64,000 nucleotides of DNA from Leucobacter sp. PH1c (GTDB taxonomy: Bacteria > Actinomycetota > Actinomycetes > Actinomycetales > Microbacteriaceae), in NCBI RefSeq assembly GCF_000633415.1, contig NZ_AYMV01000021.1, forward strand, positions 38,609-102,608, given 5' to 3'. Below the pieces are notes generated by a model, which did no database searches, was not told where the DNA came from, and saw only the letters and a program-made list of their open reading frames with translations. Each line of letters starts with the position of its first letter. Positions within the stretch are counted from its first letter, which is position 1. The position numbers and the translations under genes are program-made. This document shows, piece after piece, positions 16,667 through 25,772 of this stretch.

Positions 16667-18499
16667 ATGGCACATCTTCTCGGGGCTGAAGCCCTCCATC
16701 TCGAAGTTCCGACCAAGACCGTGTTCGACTCGGTCACGCTCGGCGTCGCCGAGGGCGACCGCATCGGCATCGTCGGCCGCAACGGCGACGGCAAGTCCAG
16801 CCTGCTCATGATGCTCGCGGGGCGCCGCGAGCCCGACAGCGGGCAGGTCACGATGCGCGGCGGCACGACGATCGGAGTGCTCGATCAGGCCGACGCCTTC
16901 GCGGACGGCGAGACGGTGGGCCACGCCATCGTGGGCGACCGCGAGGAGTACGAGTGGGCGGGGGACCCGCGCACGCGCGAGGTGATCTCAGGCCTCGTCT
17001 CGGACCTGCCGTGGGACGCCCCCGTCGACGCGCTCTCGGGCGGGCAGCGGCGGCGCGTGGCACTCGCGCGGCTGCTCTCCGGGGAGTACGACGTGCTCTT
17101 CCTCGACGAGCCGACGAACCACCTCGACGTCGAGGGCATCGCCTGGCTCGCCGATCATCTCAAGCGGCGCTGGCCCCGCGGCCAGGGCGCGCTCCTCGTC
17201 GTCACGCACGACCGCTGGTTCCTCGACGAGGTCTGCTCGACCACGTGGGAGGTGCACGACCGCATCGTCGAACCGTTCGAGGGCGGGTACGCCGCCTACA
17301 TCCTGCAGCGCGTCGAGCGCGACCGGCAAGCCGCCACGATCGAGCAGAAGCGCCAGAACCTCGCGCGCAAGGAGCTCGCCTGGCTGCGTCGCGGCGCCCC
17401 CGCGCGGACCTCGAAGCCGAAGTTCCGCATCGACGCGGCGAACGAGCTGATCGCCGACGTCCCGGAGATCCGGGATCGGGTCTCGTTGCAATCGATGGCG
17501 GTCGCACGCCTCGGCAAGGAGGTCGTCAACCTCCTCGACGCCGGCGTGAGCTACGGGGACCGGGTAATCCTCGAGGACGTCGAGTGGCGCCTCGCCCCGG
17601 GCGAGCGCACGGGCATCCTGGGGGTGAACGGCGCGGGCAAGTCGACGCTGCTCGGCCTCATCTCCGGCACCACGGAGCCGACGCGCGGCACCGTGAAGCG
17701 CGGTTCGACCGTGAAGGTCGCGACGCTCACGCAGCGCCTCGACGAGCTCGAGGAGCACCTCACGGAGCCCGTCCGCACCGTGATCGGCCGCCTGCGCACG
17801 AGCTTCACGGTGGGGAGCGGGTCGAAGGCGCAGGAGCTCACCCCCGGGCAGCTGCTCGAGCGCATGGGCTTCACGAGCGCGCAGCTCTCCACCCCGGTGA
17901 AGGACCTCTCCGGCGGGCAGAAGCGCCGCCTCCAGCTGCTCCTCATCCTGCTCGACCAGCCGAACGTGCTCATCCTCGACGAGCCGACGAACGATCTCGA
18001 CACCGACATGCTCGCGGCGATGGAGGATCTGCTCGACTCGTGGCCGGGCACGCTCATCGTCGTGTCGCACGACCGCTACTTCCTCGAGCGGGTCACCGAT
18101 CAGCAGTACGCGATCTTCGATCGGCGGCTGCGGCACTTGCCCGGCGGCGTGGACCAGTACCTGGAGCTGCGCGGCGCGGAGGAGGCGGCGAAACGCGATG
18201 CGGCCGCGGGGACGCCGGCCCGTGTGGCCGGGGGATCCGGAACCGCGGCGGGCGCCGCGCCCGCCGCGCCGAAGCTGAGCGGTTCCGAGCTGCGCGCAGC
18301 GCAGAAGGAGCTCTCCGCCGTGGAGCGGAAGATGGAGAAGCTGCAGCAGCAGATCGTGAAGGACCGGGATCGGCTCGCGACGCTCGACCAGAGCGACTAC
18401 GGGCTGCTCAACGCCGAGATGACGAAGATCACCGCGCTCGAGGCCGAGGTGAGCGAGCTCGAGGAGCAGTGGCTCGAGCTCTCCGAGGAGATCGGCTAG
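16667..18499 (+). CDS. ABC-F family ATPase
   Basis: 610 aa soluble protein with two ABC cassettes and no membrane segment. Cassette 1 has GRNGDGKSS, LSGGQRRR and LFLDEPTNHLD; cassette 2 has GVNGAGKST, LSGGQKRR and LILDEPTNDLD. The linker between them carries KSKPKFRID-like text of the interdomain arm, and the last 75 residues form a charged coiled coil (ELRAAQKELSAVERKMEKLQQQ), as in Uup. ABC-F proteins act on the ribosome E site or in DNA-related processes; resistance is not implied. GGAGGGG precedes the ATG and TACGCT (16652-16657) is a plausible -10 box. Confidence 0.92.
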   Translation: MAHLLGAEALHLEVPTKTVFDSVTLGVAEGDRIGIVGRNGDGKSSLLMMLAGRREPDSGQVTMRGGTTIGVLDQADAFADGETVGHAIVGDREEYEWAGDPRTREVISGLVSDLPWDAPVDALSGGQRRRVALARLLSGEYDVLFLDEPTNHLDVEGIAWLADHLKRRWPRGQGALLVVTHDRWFLDEVCSTTWEVHDRIVEPFEGGYAAYILQRVERDRQAATIEQKRQNLARKELAWLRRGAPARTSKPKFRIDAANELIADVPEIRDRVSLQSMAVARLGKEVVNLLDAGVSYGDRVILEDVEWRLAPGERTGILGVNGAGKSTLLGLISGTTEPTRGTVKRGSTVKVATLTQRLDELEEHLTEPVRTVIGRLRTSFTVGSGSKAQELTPGQLLERMGFTSAQLSTPVKDLSGGQKRRLQLLLILLDQPNVLILDEPTNDLDTDMLAAMEDLLDSWPGTLIVVSHDRYFLERVTDQQYAIFDRRLRHLPGGVDQYLELRGAEEAAKRDAAAGTPARVAGGSGTAAGAAPAAPKLSGSELRAAQKELSAVERKMEKLQQQIVKDRDRLATLDQSDYGLLNAEMTKITALEAEVSELEEQWLELSEEIG

Positions 18500-18582
18500 C
18501 CGGGGCGTCGGGCGGGGGAGCGCGTATGCACGTCGGGGCATTCCGCGCTCGGTAGTGTGGGGCAAGCGATCGGCACCTGCCT

Positions 18583-19740
18583 GTGGCTCCATCAGCACCC
18601 GGCGGGTGCGCAACGGAAGCGGGTGCCCTCGTGCCAGCAGCCTCCCCATTCCCGATCCAGGGCCTCGGCCCGCTGCGTCCCACTCGCGCCGGCCGGGCGG
18701 AGTTCCCACCGATCGCCCGGGCGTACACCCGCGTGTCGGAGGTCGTCCGCGAGTCCGGGCTTCTGCGCCGCGCGCACGGGTTCTACGCCGCGGTCGGCGC
18801 CGCGATCCTGCTCGCGCTCGGCGGCGCGATCGCCGGCTTCGTGCTGCTCGGCGACAGCTGGTTCCAGCTGCTCATCGCGGCGGCGCTCGGGATCATCTTC
18901 ACGCAGATCGCGTTCCTCGCGCACGAGGCGGCCCACCGGCAGATCCTCGCGCGGGGGCCGCAGAACGACCGGCTCGCGCGCGTGCTCGCGGGCTCGATCG
19001 GCATGAGCTACGCCTGGTGGGACGCGAAGCACACGCGCCACCACGCGAACCCGAACCGGGTGGGGAAGGACCCGGATATCGAGGTAGACACCATCTCGTT
19101 CCTCGAGGAGGACGCCGTGCTGGCCCGCGGCCTGCGCGGCTGGATCACCCGGCGGCAGGGGTGGCTGTTCTTCCCGCTCCTGACGCTCGAGGGGATCAAC
19201 CTGCACTGGCAGAGCCTCCGCTACCTGTGCCAGCGGGGGCCCGTGCGCGGCCGCTGGATCGAGCTCGCGATCATCCTCGCGCGCTCCGCCGCGGTCTTCG
19301 TGCCGGTCTTCCTGTTCCTGCCGCTCGGGCTGGCCTGCGCGTTCGTCGGCGTCCAGCTCGCCGTGTTCGGCGTCTACATGGGTGCCTCGTTCGCGCCCAA
19401 CCACAAGGGGATGCCCGTCATCGCCCACGACGCGAAGCTCGACTTCTTCTCGAAGCAGGTGCGCACCTCGCGAAACATCCGTGGTGGGTGGTGGGCCACC
19501 TGGCTCATGGGCGGGCTCAACTACCAGGTCGAGCACCACCTCTTCCCGAGCATGGCCCGCCCCTACCTGGCGCGTGCGCGCACCATCGTGCGCGAGCACT
19601 GCGCCACGCTCGGCGTACCGTACACCGAGACCTCTCTCGCGAACTCGTACCGGATCGTGATCGAGTACCTGAACCGGGTGGGGCTCGCCGCCCGCGACCC
19701 GTTCGACTGCCCCGTGACGGCGCAGTACCGCCGGGCGTAG
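18583..19740 (+). CDS. Membrane fatty acid desaturase
   Basis: 385 aa (from GTG 18583) di-iron desaturase that would introduce a double bond into acyl chains of CoA or phospholipid. The three histidine boxes are HEAAH, HTRHH (in DAKHTRHHANPN) and QVEHHLFP, placed between hydrophobic pairs in the expected topology. Start is uncertain: GTG 18631 would remove 16 residues. TAGTGT at 18553-18558 is a possible -10. The closest general family is the linoleoyl-CoA/delta-6-type and mycobacterial DesA3-like acyl desaturases; regiospecificity cannot be predicted. Confidence 0.88.
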   Translation: MAPSAPGGCATEAGALVPAASPFPIQGLGPLRPTRAGRAEFPPIARAYTRVSEVVRESGLLRRAHGFYAAVGAAILLALGGAIAGFVLLGDSWFQLLIAAALGIIFTQIAFLAHEAAHRQILARGPQNDRLARVLAGSIGMSYAWWDAKHTRHHANPNRVGKDPDIEVDTISFLEEDAVLARGLRGWITRRQGWLFFPLLTLEGINLHWQSLRYLCQRGPVRGRWIELAIILARSAAVFVPVFLFLPLGLACAFVGVQLAVFGVYMGASFAPNHKGMPVIAHDAKLDFFSKQVRTSRNIRGGWWATWLMGGLNYQVEHHLFPSMARPYLARARTIVREHCATLGVPYTETSLANSYRIVIEYLNRVGLAARDPFDCPVTAQYRRA

Positions 19741-19936
19741 CCGCGCCGAGCGGCCCGGCGGCCCGGCGGCCCGTCCGCCTCGGGGTACCACTGCGCAACT
19801 GTGCACAGCGGTGCAGGGTTCCGGAGCGCGGCCCGCTCCTGTTCCCGGTGCGTTCACCGGAGCGACACCGGACCACCCCCTGCGACTGGATGAATGAGTG
19901 AGCACCTCGGTGCATTCCCCACTCGAAAGGACATCC

Positions 19937-22900
19937 ATGTTGCACGCCCACCGCTCGTCGCCGCAGCCCGCCTGCCGCGCGGCGCGCACGAGCCGCACCC
20001 TGCGCGCCGGTACGGTCGCCGCGCTCACCGCGTTCACGCTGCTGATCCCCGCGCTGCCCGCCGCCGCCGTCGAGCAGGCGCCCGCCGCCGGTGCGGCGCA
20101 GGCGATGACGCAGCAGCGCATCGACGCCGCGAACGACGCCTACAACGGCGCGGACGCGCAGCTCGAGTTCATCACCATGTCGGACACGGAACTCGGCGGC
20201 ACGGCGACCGCCGACAAGACCTCCGAACAGGTCGCCTACGAGGGGGCCGCACGCCACTTCGAGAGCATCCGCGCCTGGGCGGACTCGAAGGGCTTCGATC
20301 CGCAGGTCGTCGTCGACAACGGCGACGTCGTAGGCGCGAACGATCCCGAGTACTCGGCCCATCTCGCCGGGGACAGCGAGAAGGTGGCGGGGTGGTACCG
20401 CGCCATCGAGCGCGTGTTCCGCGAGAACTTCCCCGACGCGCAGGTGCTGCTCACGCAGGGCAACCACGACATCGCCGACCTCATGGGGAAGACGATCGCG
20501 GAGGCCCGCGCCGAGCGCGCTCCCGCGGGCGCCCCCGAGTGGTTCTATCCGAGCGCCGACACGGGCTACGTCTCGAACTTCCACACCACCGTCGCGGGGA
20601 TCGACTTCATCGGGCTCGACTACAACGGGACGCACACCTTCGGGTACACGGGCCAGCGCACGGGCTACCAGGACTACCTGCGCACGACGCTCGCGGAGAT
20701 CGCCGCGCAGCCCGACTACGATCCGGCGAAGCCGATCTTCGTCTCGATCCACAGCGGCTACGCCGGCACCTCGCTCGGCGGCCCCTTCCACGGCGACTAC
20801 GACATGGCGGGCCCCGAGCTGCAGCGGATCCTCGCCGAGTACCCGCAGGCCGTCCTCGGTTCCGCGCACACGCACTTCTCCTCGAACCCGGAGACGAGCA
20901 TCTACCAGAAGGACTTCACGGTCTACGAGAACGCCTCGATGAACTACATCTACCAGGATGTGCCGAGCGACTTCATCGGGGGCGGGTACTTCGGGGGCAA
21001 CCAGGGCGACGCGGAGCGCGGCACCCCGCAGAAGAGCGCGAACTTCGTCTCGGTGCTGGAGACCGGCGAGACCGTGATCCGCCGCTTCGATGTGACCCAC
21101 CAGCGCTGGATCGGCATGCCGTGGGTGGTCGACACGACGCAGGGCACCGCGGGCTTCACCTACACCGCGGATCAGCGCAGCACCGTCGCCCCCTGGTGGG
21201 ACGCGGCGGCCGTGCGCGCCGCCGATGTGACCGAGACGTCGCTGACGCTCGGCTTCGACCAGGCGAAGGACGACGAGCTCGTGAACTACTACGAGGTCGC
21301 GATCGCGGACGCCGCGGGGAAGCCCGTCGCCTTCACCGCGAATCAGGTCCCTGATTTCGGCGGCAACGCCGCGAAGTCGGTGACCGGCAGCTTCAAGGCC
21401 TACTCGCGCTTCTACATGACGCCGAACACGATGGACTTCGCGATCGCGGGGCTTGAGGCGGCGAAGAACTACACCGTCACGGTCACCGCGTTCGACGACT
21501 TCCAGAACCGCTCGGAGCCGCTCGTCGGTACCGTCCGCACCGCGGGCACGCTTGAGTTCCCCGAGTTCCCGGATGCGCCGGTCGAGGCGCCGGGAGGCGA
21601 GTTCCTGAACCTCGCCTTCGAGGGCGACCTGAACGACACCGGCGCGGCGTCGGCGGCGGCGCCCGCGGCCCAGCCGGTGGGCTCGGTCAGCTACGTCGAT
21701 ACTGACCGCTCCGGGGCCGAGGGCCAGGCGGTGCGCATCGGCGCCGGGGCCGGCAGCTACGTGGATCTCGGCTCCCGTCCCGAGTTCGATCTCGGCACGG
21801 ACCAGGACCTGACCATCAGCTTCTGGACCAAGGTGACCGGTGTAAGCGGCTACGGCGCGATCATCAGCAACAAGAACTGGGCGAACTGGTACCGCTCGGG
21901 CATCAACCTCGCGCCGCAGGGCGGGGACACGAGCAAGCTGGAGTTCACCCTCGGCGACGGCACCAACGGGGTGTATGCGACGGGTGACGTTGCCGACTAC
22001 CGGAATGCGTGGCACCACATGGCCCTCACGGTCGACCGCGAGCGGAACGTCGCCGGCGTCTACCTGGATGGACAGCTGACGAAGGAGACGAGCATCGCCG
22101 GTGTCGGGAGCATGACCAGCGGCCTCAACATGCTCGTGGGCGTGGACGGCGGCAAGAGCTACGGCGCTGGCCTCGACATGGACGATCTCAAGATGTGGAG
22201 CTCGGCGCTCACCGCCGAGGAGATCGCCGGGCTGTTCGCCGCCGACGACGCGAGTGCTGAGACGAACGCGCTCGCGCGGGCCGTGGACTACGCGACCGAG
22301 CTCATGGCGGCGAACGCGGTCGCGGCCGAGAACGGCCGAGTCTTCGACGCCGCGCTCGGCGACGCGCTCGCCGCAGCCGCCGCCGAGAGCGCCGAGCTCG
22401 TGGCGAGCAGCGCGCCGAGCAAGGACGCGCTGCGCAGCAGCTTCGGCGTGCTCAAGAGCGCGGTGGGCGCGGTCGAGGCGCAGCCCGTGCGCTTCGCCTA
22501 CGCGGTGTCGGCCGAGGGCGGCACAGCGACCCCGAGCGAGGGCGTTGCCGAGCAGGGCGGCGAGATCCGGCTGGCGCTCGCTCCCGCGGCGGGCTTCCAG
22601 ATCGCCGACTCCGAGGTGACGGCATCGGGCGTCGAGAGCTTCGCGATCGAGGGCGAAGAGCTCGTGCTCCGCGGCGTCGAGGGCAGGGTGCTCGCCTCGG
22701 TCGCCTTCGCTGTAGCGGAGGACGAGACCGGCGGTGAGAACGGCGGGAACACCGGCGGTGAGAACGGCGGGAACACCGGCGGCAACACCGGTGGAGAGAA
22801 CGGCGGCACGTCGGACGGCGGGACCGGCGGCAGCGCCGAGTCGGGCAGTGCGGGCTCCCGCCCGGGCGCCGGGGGAGCGCTCGCCGCGACGGGCGGCGCG

Positions 22901-22993
22901 CCGGCGACGAGCTGGGCGCTCGCGGGCGGGGCCGCTGCGCTCCTCGCGGCAGCGGCCGGGGTCTTCGGCCTGCGTCGCGCGCGTCGCCAGTAG
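19937..22993 (+). CDS. Cell-wall-anchored metallophosphoesterase with FN3 and LamG domains
   Basis: 1018 aa surface protein. A Sec signal peptide (to about residue 45) leads into a calcineurin-like phosphoesterase: SDTE (Asp83), NGD (128-130), GNHD (175-178), His272 in IHSGYAG and HTH (311-313). Then come an FN3-like region (about 410-540), a LamG/concanavalin-type lectin domain (about 560-760) and a bacterial beta-repeat-like domain (about 825-900). A Gly/Asn/Glu repeat spacer precedes the sorting signal LAATGG (982), a hydrophobic helix and RRARRQ, typical of class-E sortase substrates. GAAAGGA ends six bases before ATG 19937. Substrate is unknown; extracellular nucleotides or phosphodiesters are plausible. 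Confidence 0.88.
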   Translation: MLHAHRSSPQPACRAARTSRTLRAGTVAALTAFTLLIPALPAAAVEQAPAAGAAQAMTQQRIDAANDAYNGADAQLEFITMSDTELGGTATADKTSEQVAYEGAARHFESIRAWADSKGFDPQVVVDNGDVVGANDPEYSAHLAGDSEKVAGWYRAIERVFRENFPDAQVLLTQGNHDIADLMGKTIAEARAERAPAGAPEWFYPSADTGYVSNFHTTVAGIDFIGLDYNGTHTFGYTGQRTGYQDYLRTTLAEIAAQPDYDPAKPIFVSIHSGYAGTSLGGPFHGDYDMAGPELQRILAEYPQAVLGSAHTHFSSNPETSIYQKDFTVYENASMNYIYQDVPSDFIGGGYFGGNQGDAERGTPQKSANFVSVLETGETVIRRFDVTHQRWIGMPWVVDTTQGTAGFTYTADQRSTVAPWWDAAAVRAADVTETSLTLGFDQAKDDELVNYYEVAIADAAGKPVAFTANQVPDFGGNAAKSVTGSFKAYSRFYMTPNTMDFAIAGLEAAKNYTVTVTAFDDFQNRSEPLVGTVRTAGTLEFPEFPDAPVEAPGGEFLNLAFEGDLNDTGAASAAAPAAQPVGSVSYVDTDRSGAEGQAVRIGAGAGSYVDLGSRPEFDLGTDQDLTISFWTKVTGVSGYGAIISNKNWANWYRSGINLAPQGGDTSKLEFTLGDGTNGVYATGDVADYRNAWHHMALTVDRERNVAGVYLDGQLTKETSIAGVGSMTSGLNMLVGVDGGKSYGAGLDMDDLKMWSSALTAEEIAGLFAADDASAETNALARAVDYATELMAANAVAAENGRVFDAALGDALAAAAAESAELVASSAPSKDALRSSFGVLKSAVGAVEAQPVRFAYAVSAEGGTATPSEGVAEQGGEIRLALAPAAGFQIADSEVTASGVESFAIEGEELVLRGVEGRVLASVAFAVAEDETGGENGGNTGGENGGNTGGNTGGENGGTSDGGTGGSAESGSAGSRPGAGGALAATGGAPATSWALAGGAAALLAAAAGVFGLRRARRQ
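22731..22808. repeat. Gly-Gly-Asn/Glu spacer tandem repeat
   Basis: Imperfect repeat of GGCGGTGAGAACGGCGGGAA plus CACC encoding GGENGGNT, about three units. It forms the wall-spanning spacer ahead of the LAATGG sorting signal and is in frame throughout. Confidence 0.75.
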
Positions 22994-23004
22994 CCTTCCG
23001 CGGG

Positions 23005-23041
23005 ACGGGGCCGCACCGATCATCGATCGGTGCGGCCCCGT
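23005..23041. terminator. Bidirectional terminator hairpin
   Basis: Perfect 16-bp stem, ACGGGGCCGCACCGAT at 23005-23020 with its complement at 23026-23041, and a 5-base loop. It lies 11 bp after the stop codon of the surface phosphoesterase gene and 55 bp from the end of convergent pdxS. Confidence 0.85.
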
Positions 23042-23095
23042 TGCGTGTCCGGTGCGGCGTCACGGCCCCGGACGGTGACGGTGCTGCCGTGCGGG

Positions 23096-24004
23096 CTACC
23101 AGCCGCGCTCGGCGAGGCGGTGCGGCGCGGGCAGCTCGGACACCGTGATCCCGACCATTGCGGGCCCGAGCCCTCGGGACGCCGCTGCGACCGCGTCCGC
23201 GTCGGCGAAGCTGCGGGTGGCGGCGACGATCGCGGCAGCGCGGCGTTCGGGGTCACCACTCGTGAAGATCCCCGAACCGACGAACACCCCCTCCGCGCCG
23301 AGCTGCATCATCATGGCGGCATCCGCGGGCGTGGCGATACCGCCCGCGGTGAGGAGCGGCACGGGGAGGCGACCGGACGCGGCGACCTCGCGCACGAGCT
23401 CGAGCGGCGCCTGCAGCTCCTTCGCCTCGACGAAGAGCTCGGCGTCGTCGAGGCCGCGCAGGCGTGCGATCTCGGTCCGGATGGTGCGGAGGTGGCGGGT
23501 GGCCTCGGACACGTCGCCCGTTCCGGCCTCGCCCTTGGAACGGATCATCGCGGCGCCCTCGGCGATCCGGCGGAGCGCCTCGCCGAGCGTCGTTGCCCCG
23601 CACACGAAGGGGGCGCGGAAGGCGCGCTTGTCGATGTGGTGTGCGAAGTCGGCCGGGCTGAGCACCTCCGACTCGTCGATGAAGTCGATGCCGAGCGCGT
23701 CGAGGATCTGCGCCTCGACGAAGTGACCGATCCGCGCCTTCGCCATGACGGGGATCGAGACGGCGGCCTGAATGCTCGCGATGAGCTCGGGATCACTCAT
23801 CCGCGCGACGCCGCCCTGCGCGCGGATGTCCGCCGGCACGCGTTCGAGCGCCATGACGGCGATGGCGCCGGCGCCCTCCGCGATGCGCGCCTGTTCCGGG
23901 GTGACGACGTCCATGATGACGCCGCCGAGGAGGTGATCGGCGAGGCCGCGGCGCACGCCGGAGAGCGAGTCGGTCTGGGGGGTCTGAGGCTGTGTTGCAG
24001 TCAT
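23096..24004 (-). CDS. pdxS: Pyridoxal 5'-phosphate synthase subunit PdxS
   Basis: 302 aa lyase subunit that builds PLP from ribose 5-phosphate, glyceraldehyde 3-phosphate and ammonia. Seen: VIMDVVT (Asp32), [11 protein letters not shown] (Schiff-base Lys89), [37 protein letters not shown] and [15 protein letters not shown] 24004 begins MTATQPQT. The usual glutaminase partner pdxT is not adjacent on either side, so ammonia would come from a PdxT encoded elsewhere. It diverges from the CorA-family operon across an AT-rich 358-bp gap. Confidence 0.95.
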   Translation of the reverse strand: MTATQPQTPQTDSLSGVRRGLADHLLGGVIMDVVTPEQARIAEGAGAIAVMALERVPADIRAQGGVARMSDPELIASIQAAVSIPVMAKARIGHFVEAQILDALGIDFIDESEVLSPADFAHHIDKRAFRAPFVCGATTLGEALRRIAEGAAMIRSKGEAGTGDVSEATRHLRTIRTEIARLRGLDDAELFVEAKELQAPLELVREVAASGRLPVPLLTAGGIATPADAAMMMQLGAEGVFVGSGIFTSGDPERRAAAIVAATRSFADADAVAAASRGLGPAMVGITVSELPAPHRLAERGW

Positions 24005-24097
24005 GAGTGCCAGCCTGGCCGAGAATATTGGTTCCCCACAAGATCCACTTCTTGCAAATATCAATGGACCACGCGGTGAGAAGCGATCCTTGCAATG

Positions 24098-24133
24098 CAA
24101 TCATTTGCGCAAGTGATTGAATATTGGTACAGT
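24098..24133 (+). promoter_or_regulatory. Promoter and palindromic operator of the CorA-family operon
   Basis: TTGCGC (24105-24110), 17 bases, then TACAGT (24128-24133) makes a good sigma-70-type promoter. The -35 box sits in the centre of a 22-bp palindrome (24098-24119) with arms CAATCA/TGATTG around TTGCGCAA and only one mismatched pair. The core ATTTGCGCAAGT differs by one base from the palindrome upstream of the ArsR gene at 31302-31313, which makes that ArsR protein the first candidate to bind here. Confidence 0.65.
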
Positions 24134-24362
24134 GATGCTGCGCTTCGTTCGGTGAGGCTCTTGCGTGAACACAGGCCACTGATCTGACGACATCGAGAGA
24201 TGCCCAAGATCAGGACAGGCGCCCTCGGATTAAGGGGGCGTCCCAAGTGGCTGCCACAGGATTACGTCACGCAATGCCGAAGCTCTGACATGGAAGCGCG
24301 GTCCCTGAGTCGACGGTTCCGTCGTCGGCTCCACTCTGCGTGCCGTGAGAGGAAACAGCGCT
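24134..24362 (+). other. Long leader of the CorA-family operon
   Basis: About 225 bases from the predicted transcription start to the first gene, with no ORF I can support. Possible RNA stems: CGCCC/GGGCG near 24220-24242, GTGG/CCAC at 24247-24257 and GACGG/CCGTC with flanking GAG/CTC at about 24308-24332, then GAGAGGAAAC as ribosome-binding site. It does not match a metal riboswitch consensus that I can recall, so I call it only a structured leader. Confidence 0.4.
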
Positions 24363-24737
24363 ATGCCCGCAGCGATCATCGAACCCATTCTGTTCTGGCA
24401 GGTCCATCAGCCGCTCCTGCCGAGGCCGGCGACTCCGGCGGCGCCCGGTGCGCCCCGCTCGCCGGCCCCATCTCCTGCCCCTCCCGCGGAACCCGGGGCG
24501 CCGCCCGCCCCCGCGGGCGAGGTGTGGCGCAGCCAGCCCTTCGCCCGGGCGGCCCAGCCCGGAGCCGCGCGGCGCCGGGCCACGCGCTACGAGAAGTTCA
24601 CCACCCGGATCGTCGTGGTGAGCAGCGTGCTCACGCTGGGCGTCACCGCCAGCCTGCACGTCGTCAACTACGACCTCGAGACGAAGACCTCGTCCACTTC
24701 CGGCACCCACAGCGGCTTCTACAAGGAAGACGAGTAG
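24363..24737 (+). CDS. Small single-span membrane protein, first gene of the CorA-family operon
   Basis: 124 aa with a good GAGAGGAAA site upstream of ATG 24363. Residues 21-52 are a Pro/Ala-rich, probably disordered tract; an Arg-rich patch (66-76) precedes one hydrophobic helix (about 81-101, RIVVVSSVLTLGVTASLHVV), and the tail ends acidic (FYKEDE). I do not recognise the family. Its place 35 bp ahead of the first CorA-like gene, and a second single-span protein between the next two, suggests an accessory membrane subunit. The cytoplasmic N-terminus/external C-terminus topology follows only from the positive-inside rule. Confidence 0.65.
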   Translation: MPAAIIEPILFWQVHQPLLPRPATPAAPGAPRSPAPSPAPPAEPGAPPAPAGEVWRSQPFARAAQPGAARRRATRYEKFTTRIVVVSSVLTLGVTASLHVVNYDLETKTSSTSGTHSGFYKEDE

Positions 24738-24772
24738 ACCGGCTTCGGCCGGCGCTCGGGAAAGCACACAGC

Positions 24773-25723
24773 ATGTACACGATTGAAGAACAGATCGCCC
24801 GCTTCGGGCGGATCGAGCGCCTGAGTGGCGGGCGCTGGATCCGGCTCGTCGGCGATGACCCTCAGCTCGTCGCTCAGGTCGAGGAGGAGACCGGGATCCC
24901 GCTTCCCGCCGCGGGCACGCTTGCGTTCGCCGCGGATGGCGAGGTGACGCACCTCGCGCTCGGCACGGTCGAGCACGACCACCTCTCCTACTCGGAGACG
25001 CGCATCGCGATCGCCGTGGGTGCGGAGACCGTGGTCACGGTCGAACCGCTGCGCGGCTGCGCGCCGCTGGATCTCGCGGTGACCCGCATGGAGCGCGATG
25101 GGCGCGACGACGACCGCCCCGTGGAGATCGCCGCGAGCATCCTCCAGGCGATCGCCGACACGACCGACGAACTCGTGAGCAGCCTCAGCGACGGCACCGA
25201 GCACATGATGACGCAGACGAGCGCGATCCTGCGCAGCCTCGAGACGAAGAAGGCCCGCGAATTCGGCGTGAGCGACGTGACCACCACGCAGCAGGAGCTC
25301 GCCGATATGGAGGAGCTCCTCTCGCACTGTATGGAGCACCAGCTCGTGCTCGCAGAGGCCGCACGTCACCTGCGCGGCCACCTGCGCGGGCGCGACGGGG
25401 AGGGGCGCACCGACCTCGGGCGGCTGATCGAGGACATCGAGGCGATCGAGCCGCACATCGACTTCGTGCACGACCGCGTGCGGCTGCTGCAGCAGACGAA
25501 CAACCTCGCACTCAACGTCAAGCAGAACCAGATCATCAAGGTGTTCTCCGTCGTCACGGCGGTGTTCCTCCCCGTGATGCTGCTCTCGACCTACTACAGC
25601 ATGAACTTCGAGTACATGCCGATCCTCAGCTGGGACCTCGCGGAGCCCGCGATCATCGTGCTCAGTTTCGTGTTCGCCATGCTGCCGCTCATCTACGTGC
25701 GCCGACGCGGCTGGCTGCGCTGA
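24773..25723 (+). CDS. CorA-family divalent cation transporter-like protein with SMN motif
   Basis: 316 aa. The C-terminal 60 residues have the CorA layout: a long pore-lining helix (NQIIKVFSVVTAVFLPVMLL), the loop and a second helix ending in a basic tail (VRRRGWLR). The universally conserved GMN signature is replaced by SMN (276-278, YYSMNFEYMPILSW). The N-terminal 240 residues are the usual alpha/beta plus long-helix cytoplasmic funnel with an Asp/Glu-rich stretch. CorA proteins are pentameric Mg2+, Co2+ or Ni2+ channels and ZntB relatives carry GIN, so altered selectivity is likely but unproven. ATG 24773 was chosen over longer upstream open frame. Confidence 0.8.
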   Translation: MYTIEEQIARFGRIERLSGGRWIRLVGDDPQLVAQVEEETGIPLPAAGTLAFAADGEVTHLALGTVEHDHLSYSETRIAIAVGAETVVTVEPLRGCAPLDLAVTRMERDGRDDDRPVEIAASILQAIADTTDELVSSLSDGTEHMMTQTSAILRSLETKKAREFGVSDVTTTQQELADMEELLSHCMEHQLVLAEAARHLRGHLRGRDGEGRTDLGRLIEDIEAIEPHIDFVHDRVRLLQQTNNLALNVKQNQIIKVFSVVTAVFLPVMLLSTYYSMNFEYMPILSWDLAEPAIIVLSFVFAMLPLIYVRRRGWLR

Positions 25724-25772
25724 TCGCGGCGCGCCGATCCCACTCACTCCATCGACCTCAGGAAGACCCGAC

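Noticed and set aside
19517..23023. Very long open frame antisense to the desaturase and surface phosphoesterase genes
   Set aside because: Composition is Arg/Gly/His-rich with no domain, and the sense strand encodes clear proteins; an artefact of high GC third-position bias.
24190..24290. Ni/Co or Mg riboswitch in the CorA-like operon leader
   Set aside because: Fragments such as GGACAGG and GCCACAGG look suggestive, but I could not reconstruct a conserved junction; kept only as a structured leader.
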